From contig NZ_CP010849.1 of the NCBI RefSeq assembly GCF_000931445.1, positions 4,340,001 to 4,404,000 on the forward strand: a stretch of DNA of 64,000 nucleotides, given 5' to 3'. Positions 32,354 to 38,899 of the stretch are shown here, piece after piece. Position 1 is the first letter of the stretch, and every line of letters starts with the position of its first letter. A program made the translations under genes and the position numbers. Source of the DNA: Streptomyces cyaneogriseus subsp. noncyanogenus. GTDB lineage: Bacteria; Actinomycetota; Actinomycetes; Streptomycetales; Streptomycetaceae. Below the pieces are notes generated by a model that had not been told where the DNA came from, did not search any database, and worked only from the letters and a program-made list of their open reading frames with translations.

Positions 32354-32405
32354 GCCGCGACTGAGCCGCGACTGAGCCGCGACTGAGCCGCGGCTGAGCG
32401 GCGGC
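32351..32405. repeat. 11-bp tandem repeat (five copies) at the cutC stop
   Basis: TGAGCCGCGAC occurs three times exactly (32351, 32362, 32373), then twice with one and two changes (32384, 32395). The first TGA is the cutC stop codon itself. This looks like recent slippage and is a likely site of strain-to-strain length variation. Confidence 0.9.
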
Positions 32406-32478
32406 TGGCGGCGGCGCCTGTCGCGGGAAGCCGCCGAAGGGGCCTGTGCGGGCCTACGGGTCTACGCGCCCGCGCCGC

Positions 32479-34575
32479 TCACGCGAGCTGCGGCGGCAGC
32501 GGTGCCGCGTGGGTGACGATCAGGCCGGACACCGCTCGGGTCAGCGTCACGTACAGGCGGCGCAGGCCCGTGCGCTCGTCCGGTTCGCCGTCCACCACGG
32601 CCTGCGGCTCGTCCAGTACCACGTAGTCGTACTCCAGGCCCTTGGCGAGCGAGGCCGGGACCAGCGTGAGGCGGGTGTCCCGGGTGGTCTCCTCGCCGGG
32701 GCGGAGGTGGGCGACGCCCGCCTCGGCCAGGGCCCGCGCCAGCTCCGGGACGCGGGCGTCGGCGGCGATCAGGCCGACCGAGCCTTCGCGGCCCAGCAGC
32801 TCCCGGCAGGCGCCGACGACGTCGGCGGCCCCGGTGGCGTCCCGGATCTCGAAGAAGCCGGGGTTCTCGCGGATCGACCGCACCGGCGCCAGGCCGGGCG
32901 CGATGTGCGGCAGCAGCCGGGAGGCGTAGGCGATGACGTCCGTCGGCACCCGGAAACCGGCGGTCAGCTCCTCGATCGCCGCGTCGCCCTTGCCCAGGTG
33001 GGCCAGGGCCTCCCGCCAGTCGCGCGTCGCCCAGGGCGTGGTGCCCTGCGCCAGGTCGCCCAGCACCGTCGCCGAGCCGGTGGTGCAGCGGCGGCCGACC
33101 GCCCGGTACTGCATGGGGGACAGGTCCTGCGCCTCGTCGAGGACGACGTGCCCGAGGGAGTGGGTGCGCTCGATCAGGTCGGTGGCCTCGTCGATCAGCA
33201 CCGCGTCCGCGGGGGACCACGGCGCCGACTTCACCGACCGGGCGGGCCTGGCCCACAGGATCGCCTTCTGCTCCTCGTCGCTGAGGACGCCCTCGGCGTG
33301 CGTGGCGAGGAAGTCCGCGTCCGCCAGCAGCCGCAGCACCAGTCTGGCCGGGTCGACGGCGGGCCAGATCTCCTTCACGGCCGCCTTGACCGCACCGGTG
33401 CGGGCCACCGCGTTCTGCACCCGGTCGTCCGGGGCCTCGCCCGCCCGTTCCATCTGCACCAGCACGGCGTGCGCGATGCGCTGCGGCAGGGCCTCGCGGG
33501 CGGCGCCGTAACGGATGCCGCGCTCCAGCAACTCCTGGACGATCTCCTGGAGTTCGTACGCCGGGACCCGCCAGCGGCGCGACCCGCGCACCACCACGAC
33601 CGGCTCGGTGGGCGGCCTCACGTGCGCGTACAGCGCCCGGCGCAGCACCTCGGCCATCCGGGCGTCGCCCTTGACGGCGGCGGCGCGGGCGTCGTCGGCG
33701 CCGCGCACCTCCACGTGCGCCACCAGATCGTCGACCGTGGCCTGCTCCACCACCAACTCGCCCAGCGCGGGCAGCACTTGCTCGATGTAGTGGAGGAAGG
33801 AGCGGTTGGGTCCGATGACGAGGGTGCCGGTGCGGGCCAGCCGCTCGCGGTGGGCGTACAGCAGATAGGCCACCCGGTGCAGGCCGACCGCCGTCTTACC
33901 GGTGCCGGGGCCGCCCTGCACGCAGACCGTGCCCGACAGCCCGGAGCGCACGATCTCGTCCTGCTCGGGCTGGATGGTCGCCACGATGTCCCGCATCGGG
34001 CCGACGCGGGGCCGCTCGATCTCCTGCTGGAGGAGCCGGCCCGCGCTCGCCGACTCGGCCGGGTCGGACAGGTGCTCGTCCTCGTACGCCGTGAGGTCGC
34101 CGCCGGTGTAGCCGAAGCGGCGGCGCAGCCCGATGTCCATCGGGTCCTTCTTGGAGGCCCGGTAGAACGGCTGCGAGACGGGCGCGCGCCAGTCGATCAC
34201 CATGGGGTCGCCGTCGGCGTCGTGGACGTGCCGCCGCCCGATGTAGAAGCGCTCCCCTTCCGCCCCTTCCGCCCGGTCGGCGCCGGGCGCGTGCAGGTAG
34301 TCGAGGCGGCCGAAGAAGAGCGGGGTGCCGCCGAGGTCGGCCAGCGCCTTGACGCGGTCCTGGATCTGCCGCTCCAGGACCTGGGCGTTGACCCAGTTCG
34401 CGGTGACGTCGCGGATGTCGAGGGACTCGGCGTCCGCCCGCATCGCGCGCAGGGCGGCGCGGGACGCGGCGAGGTGGGCGCGCTCCCGGGACAGGGGGTC
34501 GTCGTCGGGAGAGGTGGACGGGGCGGGCGGTGCGGATGGCGCGGGCTGCGTCGGCTGCGTCGGCTGCGTTGACAA
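32479..34575 (-). CDS. helD: HelD-type RNA polymerase-recycling helicase-like ATPase
   Basis: The 698-residue protein is a UvrD-like ATPase of the HelD class that removes stalled RNA polymerase from nucleic acid. It has an N-terminal helical clamp (about 25-90, LSRERAHLAASRAALRAMRADAES), Walker A in VQGGPGTGKTAVGLHRVAYLL, the DEAQ box in VVLDEAQDLSPMQYRAVGRR, and a closing LRRLYVTLTRAVSGLIVTH. The start is TTG 34575, seven bases after GGAGG; upstream reading frame to 34959 is low-complexity. Some actinobacterial HelD proteins (HelR) protect against rifamycins, but I saw no rifampicin-associated element upstream, so this is probably the housekeeping form. Confidence 0.88.
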   Translation of the reverse strand: MSTQPTQPTQPAPSAPPAPSTSPDDDPLSRERAHLAASRAALRAMRADAESLDIRDVTANWVNAQVLERQIQDRVKALADLGGTPLFFGRLDYLHAPGADRAEGAEGERFYIGRRHVHDADGDPMVIDWRAPVSQPFYRASKKDPMDIGLRRRFGYTGGDLTAYEDEHLSDPAESASAGRLLQQEIERPRVGPMRDIVATIQPEQDEIVRSGLSGTVCVQGGPGTGKTAVGLHRVAYLLYAHRERLARTGTLVIGPNRSFLHYIEQVLPALGELVVEQATVDDLVAHVEVRGADDARAAAVKGDARMAEVLRRALYAHVRPPTEPVVVVRGSRRWRVPAYELQEIVQELLERGIRYGAAREALPQRIAHAVLVQMERAGEAPDDRVQNAVARTGAVKAAVKEIWPAVDPARLVLRLLADADFLATHAEGVLSDEEQKAILWARPARSVKSAPWSPADAVLIDEATDLIERTHSLGHVVLDEAQDLSPMQYRAVGRRCTTGSATVLGDLAQGTTPWATRDWREALAHLGKGDAAIEELTAGFRVPTDVIAYASRLLPHIAPGLAPVRSIRENPGFFEIRDATGAADVVGACRELLGREGSVGLIAADARVPELARALAEAGVAHLRPGEETTRDTRLTLVPASLAKGLEYDYVVLDEPQAVVDGEPDERTGLRRLYVTLTRAVSGLIVTHAAPLPPQLA

Positions 34576-34884
34576 GGGGGTGCCTCCGGGGGACCTGCTG
34601 GTGTGGGGGCCGCGTCGGCCGGCGGCCGGGTCGCGGTGCCGGCCGGTTTCCGTCCGGGCGGCGGCACTCCGGGAGGGAGGCGGGGCAAGAGCGGAGATTC
34701 TAGGGGAGCGGCACGAGCGGAGGCCAATGATTTCCGCCCGTCCGGTCCCCCGTGGGGACACCCTTAGGGGGACGGCGCCTCCACCCTGAGGGGTAGGCGT
34801 CCCCCCGCAGGCGTACCCGGCCGGGGTCCGGGTTCGCCCCGCAGGCCGATGCCGACGGTATGCCCGGAACGTCACCATGGAGAC
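34576..34884. other. Divergent promoter region between helD and a short gene, with paired CCCTNAGGGG motifs
   Basis: These 309 bases hold no supported gene. CCCTTAGGGG (34761-34770) and CCCTGAGGGG (34784-34793) are near-identical palindromes spaced 23 bases, about two helical turns. They lie inside a larger dyad in which GGGGGACG (34767-34774) faces CGTCCCCC (from 34798). This looks like a tandem operator for a dimeric regulator controlling the gene at 34885 or helD. Confidence 0.55.
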
Positions 34885-35070
34885 ATGAGCGCGGCAACCA
34901 TCTCCCCCGTCCCGGCGCCGGGCCTCACGCCCGGTGCCACGGCCGAGGCCGGTCGTCACCGGTCCCGCCTGGGCGGCGCCCTGCGCGCCGTGAGGGTGTT
35001 CGCGGGCGCCGCGTTCGATGTGGTCGTCCTCGGTGAGTACGGCGAGGAGGCGGGCGTGCGCCGCCGGTGA
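34885..35070 (+). CDS. Short conserved-looking protein (61 aa)
   Basis: The product MSAATISPVPAPGLTPGA... has a Pro/Ala-rich first half and a compact second half, LRAVRVFAGAAFDVVVLGEYGEEAGVRRR. The second half looks like one amphipathic or membrane-associating helix plus a charged tail. The ATG follows CATGGAGAC with GGAG at normal spacing. I believe similar 55-65 residue proteins ending in GEYGEEAGVRR occur in other streptomycetes, which supports it being real. The function is unknown. It lies under the paired palindromes described upstream. Confidence 0.6.
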   Translation: MSAATISPVPAPGLTPGATAEAGRHRSRLGGALRAVRVFAGAAFDVVVLGEYGEEAGVRRR

Positions 35071-35162
35071 GGCCCCCGGGTCACGCCGTGGCCCGGCGGC
35101 ACACCGCGCGACGCGCCTCTCCCATCTCCCTCAACGCTCGCTTCCCCGCCCGCTCACCGGGG

Positions 35163-35180
35163 CCGCCGCCGCGGCGGCGG
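35163..35180. terminator. 18-bp perfect GC palindrome between the short gene and the XPB gene
   Basis: CCGCCGCCGCGGCGGCGG is self-complementary and lies between two convergent stops (35070 and 35190). It may serve as a bidirectional terminator, but simple GC repeats are common here. Confidence 0.45.
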
Positions 35181-35189
35181 ACCGCCCGG

Positions 35190-36833
35190 TCAGCTCTCCG
35201 CCAGCAGCTCGTCCGCGTCCATGATCCGGTACGCGTAGCCCTGCTCGGCCAGGAACCGCTGGCGGTGGGCGGCGAAGTCCTGGTCGATCGTGTCGCGGGC
35301 GACCACCGAGTAGAAGTGCGCCTGGTGACCGTCGGCCTTGGGCCGCAGCACCCGGCCCAGACGCTGGGCCTCCTCCTGGCGGGAGCCGAAGGTGCCCGAG
35401 ACCTGGATGGCGACCGTGGCCTCCGGCAGGTCGATGGAGAAGTTGGCGACCTTGGAGACGACGAGCACGCTGAGCTCGCCCTCCCGGAAGGCGTCGAAGA
35501 GCTTCTCCCGCTGGGCGTTGGAGGTCTCACCCTTGATCACCGGCGCCCCCAGGTGCTCGCCCAGCTCGTCGAGCTGGTCGATGTACTGGCCGATGACGAG
35601 GATCTGCTGCCCCGCGAACCGGCGGACGATCGCCTCGGTGACCTTCCGCTTGGTCGCGGTGGTCGCGCAGAAGCGGTACTTCTCCTCGGCCTCGGCGGTG
35701 GCGTACGCCAGCCGCTCGGAGTCGGTGAGGTTGACCCGGACCTCGACGCAGTCGGCGGGCGCGATGTAGCCCTGGGCCTCGATCTCCTTCCACGGCGCGT
35801 CGAACCGCTTCGGCCCGATCAGGGAGAACACGTCCGACTCCCGGCCGTCCTCCCGCACCAGCGTGGCGGTCAGCCCCAGCCGCCGCCGCGCCTGGAGGTC
35901 GGCGGTGAACTTGAAGACGGGCGCGGGCAGCAGGTGCACCTCGTCGTAGAGGATCAGGCCCCAGTCACGGGAGTCGAACAGCTCCAGGTGCGGGTAGACG
36001 CCCTTCCGCTTGGTCGTCAGCACCTGGTACGTGGCGATGGTGACCGGCCGGATCTCCTTCTTGGTCCCGCTGTACTCGCCGATCTCGTCCTCGGTCAGCG
36101 AGGTCCGCTTGACCAGCTCGTGCTTCCACTGCCGGGCCGAGACGGTGTTGGTGACCAGGATCAGGGTGGTCGACTTCGCCTGGGCCATGGACCCGGCGCC
36201 GACCAGCGTCTTCCCGGCGCCGCAGGGCAGGACGACGACGCCGGACCCGCCGTGCCAGAAGTTCTCCACCGCCTGCTTCTGGTAGGGCCGCAGCGCCCAG
36301 CCGTCCTCGCGCAGCTCGATCGGGTGCGCCTCGCCGTCGACGTACCCGGCGAGGTCCTCGGCGGGCCAGCCCAGCTTCAGCAGCACCTGCTTGATCTGGC
36401 CGCGCTCGGAGGGGTGCACGGCCACCGTGTCGGCGTCGATGCGCTCACCGACCAGCGGGGCCACCCGCTTGGACTTCAGGACCTCCTCCAGCACCGGGCG
36501 GTCGGTGGTGGTCAGCACCAGCCCGTGCGCGGGGTGCTTGGAGAGGGTGAGACGGCCGTAGCGGTCCATCGTCTCGGCGATGTCGACGAGCAGCGCGTGC
36601 GGCACCGGGTAACGGCTGTACTCCACCAGCGCGTCCACGACCTGCTCGGCGTCGTGCCCGGCGGCGCGCGCGTTCCACAGTCCGAGCGGGGTCACCCGGT
36701 AGGTGTGGATGTGCTCCGGCGCCCGCTCCAGCTCGGCGAAGGGCGCGATGGCACGACGGCAGTCGTCGGCCCGCTCGTGGTCGACTTCCAGGAGCAGGGT
36801 CTTGTCGGACTGGACGATCAGCGGACCATTCAC
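35190..36833 (-). CDS. XPB-type DNA repair helicase
   Basis: This 547-residue SF2 helicase is related to eukaryotic and archaeal XPB. It has an N-terminal damage-recognition-like domain (about 1-165), Walker A in VVLPCGAGKTLVGAGSMA, the DEVH box in LILYDEVHLLPA, and the XPB RED motif in TLVREDGRESDVFSLIGPKRF. The second RecA domain has VLVVSKVANFSIDLPEATVAIQVSGTFGSRQEEAQRLGRVLRPK. GTG 36833 follows AAAGGG and gives the normal length; a start at 36923 would add 30 poorly conserved residues. Mycobacterial XPB (Rv0861c) neighbours a gene like the one at 38900 here, implying a shared DNA unwinding or repair role. Confidence 0.93.
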   Translation of the reverse strand: MNGPLIVQSDKTLLLEVDHERADDCRRAIAPFAELERAPEHIHTYRVTPLGLWNARAAGHDAEQVVDALVEYSRYPVPHALLVDIAETMDRYGRLTLSKHPAHGLVLTTTDRPVLEEVLKSKRVAPLVGERIDADTVAVHPSERGQIKQVLLKLGWPAEDLAGYVDGEAHPIELREDGWALRPYQKQAVENFWHGGSGVVVLPCGAGKTLVGAGSMAQAKSTTLILVTNTVSARQWKHELVKRTSLTEDEIGEYSGTKKEIRPVTIATYQVLTTKRKGVYPHLELFDSRDWGLILYDEVHLLPAPVFKFTADLQARRRLGLTATLVREDGRESDVFSLIGPKRFDAPWKEIEAQGYIAPADCVEVRVNLTDSERLAYATAEAEEKYRFCATTATKRKVTEAIVRRFAGQQILVIGQYIDQLDELGEHLGAPVIKGETSNAQREKLFDAFREGELSVLVVSKVANFSIDLPEATVAIQVSGTFGSRQEEAQRLGRVLRPKADGHQAHFYSVVARDTIDQDFAAHRQRFLAEQGYAYRIMDADELLAES

Positions 36834-37003
36834 GCGCGGCACCCTTTCGCTAGCGCGGCCGGACGGCTCGGCCAAACGTCCAGTGTGCCTGATCGTCGAA
36901 GCGGCACGCGGTGTTCCGCACACCTTGTCGTACAGAATGCCTTTTCATTCCAACGTGTGGTGTGATTCGTCTTTCTGGAGGAACAGCCGAAGAATGGCGA
37001 ACC

Positions 37004-38242
37004 GTGCAGAATACGCCGACCACGACGCTCGGATACGCGCTCTTCGCCACCCGCTGGCTCCAGGCCCCGCTGTACTTCGGTCTGGTCGCCGCCCAAGGCG
37101 TCTACGTCTACAAGTTCTTCAACGAGCTGTGGGCGTTAATCCTCCGCTGTGTGACCGGACGGGCGACCGAGACGTATGTCATGCTCGCCGTCCTCAAGCT
37201 GGTCGACGTCGTCATGATCGCGAACTTGCTGATCATGGTGATCGTCGGCGGCTACGAGACGTTCGTCTCGCGCATCGGGCTCCAAGGCCACCGCGACCAG
37301 CCGGAATGGCTCTCCCACGTCAATTCCAACGTGCTGAAGGTGAAGCTGGCCACCGCCATCGTGGGCATCTCCTCCGTGCATCTGCTCCAGATGTTCGTGG
37401 ACGTCCACCACACCTCCCGCCACGCCCTGCTGTGGGGCACGGTGATCCACATGGCGTTCATCGTCTCCGCCGCGATCCTGGCGTACATGTCCGGGCCGAT
37501 GGCCGAGCACGGCGGGCACGGCGGACACTCCAAGAACCCCGCGCCCCCCGAGGGCGAGGCGGACCCGGAGCACGCCGCACCGTCCGGGGCTCCCCACCGG
37601 GCGGCCCCCACCGAGCCGGTGCCGATCCCGCGCCAGGCCGACGCCCCCGCCCAGGAGAGCGGCGCCGAGGCCCGCGTCCAGGCCGCGGGCTTCCCCGCCC
37701 GCAAGCTCCTGGAGGACTTCGACGCCGACCACCCCCGCGACTTCGACCGGGAGACGGTGGCCCGGCTCGGCAAGCTGGACTTCGTCGCCGACCGCCGCAA
37801 CGCCGTCCTGGCCGGCCCGCCCGGCACCGGCAAGACCCACCTGGCCGTGGGCCTGGGGGTGCGCGCCTGCCAGGCCGGGCACCGGGTGCTCTTCGCGACC
37901 GCCGCCCAGTGGGCCGCACGGCTGGCGGAGGCGCGGGCGGCGGACCGGCTCGCCGAGGAGCTGGCCGCGCTCGACGCCTACCCGCTGCTCATCGTCGACG
38001 AGGTCGGGTACGTCCCCTTCGACGCGGACGCCTCCCGGCTGCTGTTCCAGCTGGTCGCCCACCGCTACGAGCGCGGCTCGCTGCTGGTGACCGGCGACCG
38101 GCCGCCCGCCCGCTTCGGGGAGGTCTTCGCCGGTCCGGCAGGGCCCGCGCTGGTGGACCGGCTGGTGCACCGCGCCGAGATCGTGCGGATCGAGGGGGAC
38201 AGCTACCGGATGCGACGCGCTACTTCAGCGTGGGCAGACTGA
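37004..38242 (+). CDS. YqhA (UPF0114) membrane domain fused to an IstB-like ATPase domain
   Basis: One uninterrupted 412-codon frame encodes two domains. Residues about 1-165 form a YqhA/UPF0114 membrane protein with four helices (YALFATRWLQAPLYFGLVAA, VMLAVLKLVDVVMIANLLIM, VKLATAIVGISSVHLLQMFV, VIHMAFIVSAAILAYM). After a His/Pro/Ala-rich linker, residues about 230-405 form an IstB/DnaC-like AAA+ domain. Walker A is GPPGTGKT (271-278), Walker B is LLIVDEVGY (about 327-335), and LVTGDRPPARFGEVF and RIEGDSYRMR are also present. IstB normally is the helper ATPase of IS21 transposases; no istA lies here. GTG 37004 is the best start in this frame but has a weak ribosome site. The 3' end overlaps the next gene by 23 bases. 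Confidence 0.75.
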   Translation: MQNTPTTTLGYALFATRWLQAPLYFGLVAAQGVYVYKFFNELWALILRCVTGRATETYVMLAVLKLVDVVMIANLLIMVIVGGYETFVSRIGLQGHRDQPEWLSHVNSNVLKVKLATAIVGISSVHLLQMFVDVHHTSRHALLWGTVIHMAFIVSAAILAYMSGPMAEHGGHGGHSKNPAPPEGEADPEHAAPSGAPHRAAPTEPVPIPRQADAPAQESGAEARVQAAGFPARKLLEDFDADHPRDFDRETVARLGKLDFVADRRNAVLAGPPGTGKTHLAVGLGVRACQAGHRVLFATAAQWAARLAEARAADRLAEELAALDAYPLLIVDEVGYVPFDADASRLLFQLVAHRYERGSLLVTGDRPPARFGEVFAGPAGPALVDRLVHRAEIVRIEGDSYRMRRATSAWAD

Positions 38243-38444
38243 TGGTGTTGATCAGCGGCCCTTCGATGGTGATGCCCTCGCTGACCAGCGGATCCGCGGC
38301 GGCCGGCAGGGGGAGCGGCAGCGGCAGCACCGAGGCTGCCGCCGCGGCCACGGGGGAGAAGGCGGCGACGAGGACGGAGGACAGCAGGACGGCGCCGGTG
38401 GCGACGAGCGCGGCGCGGGTACGGGCGGGAAGCTTGTGACTCAT
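38220..38444 (-). CDS. Small secreted hydrophobic protein (74 aa)
   Basis: The 74-residue product has a Sec signal peptide (MSHKLPARTRAALVATGAVLLSSVLVAAFSPVAAAAAS, cleavage near residue 36-38). The mature peptide has about 37 residues: a Leu-Pro repeat (VLPLPLPLPAAADP), then LVSEGITIEGPLINTISLPTLK. It has no cysteine. The ATG is preceded by AGGTCC. The function is unknown; size and hydrophobicity recall surface-active or matrix peptides, but it is not a chaplin or rodlin by sequence. Its end overlaps the YqhA-IstB gene tail-to-tail by 23 bases. Confidence 0.75.
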   Translation of the reverse strand: MSHKLPARTRAALVATGAVLLSSVLVAAFSPVAAAAASVLPLPLPLPAAADPLVSEGITIEGPLINTISLPTLK

Positions 38445-38559
38445 GAGGGAACCAGGACCTTTCGCGGACGGTGAGCGCGGACGGTGAGCGGGCGTGCGCG
38501 CCGCGAGCGGGCCGGTACCGGGGTCGCCGGTACCGGCCCGAGGCGTCGGCGGGCGCGCC

Positions 38560-38688
38560 TCAGATCTGCGGTGTCTCCAGGACCAGCCCGGCGATGTCGA
38601 TGCTGAAGGCGGCGGCCTGGCCGGCGAAGGCGCCGATCAGCACGGCGGTGGAGGTCAGGACGGTGGCGACACGGCGAACGGCACGCAT
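38560..38688 (-). CDS. Secreted micro-peptide (42 aa)
   Basis: A 42-codon gene reads MRAVRRVATVLTSTAVLIGAF and continues through AGQAAAFSIDIAGLVLETPQI. It has a basic n-region, a hydrophobic core and an A-x-A cleavage site near residue 27, leaving a mature peptide of only about 15 residues. The ribosome site GAGAGG lies 9 bases before the ATG. It is upstream of the 74-residue secreted protein on the same strand, 115 bases apart. Both mature parts are short, acidic-hydrophobic and lack Cys, so they may act together. Automatic pipelines would easily miss it. Confidence 0.6.
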   Translation of the reverse strand: MRAVRRVATVLTSTAVLIGAFAGQAAAFSIDIAGLVLETPQI

Positions 38689-38899
38689 GGCGTTTCCTCT
38701 CTGTTGCGCGTGAGCGGGCCCGTCTTCGCTCGCGTCTGCGCTCGCTCGGGGCCCGATCAGGACACCGGGTGGCTGCCCGGCGGCCCACACGGCGATGCGA
38801 AAGCCCCGCGAAGCTCGCCCAAGTGGGGGAAATCCCGGTGCGGCGCGCATGAAAGCGCCGGTACGCCCGAAAGGGGGCGACAGGCGGCACCGGGTTGCC

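Noticed and set aside
37004..38242. IS21-type insertion sequence
   Set aside because: An IstB-like domain is present, but there is no IstA transposase, no terminal inverted repeats and no target duplication visible, so it is treated as a domesticated fusion.
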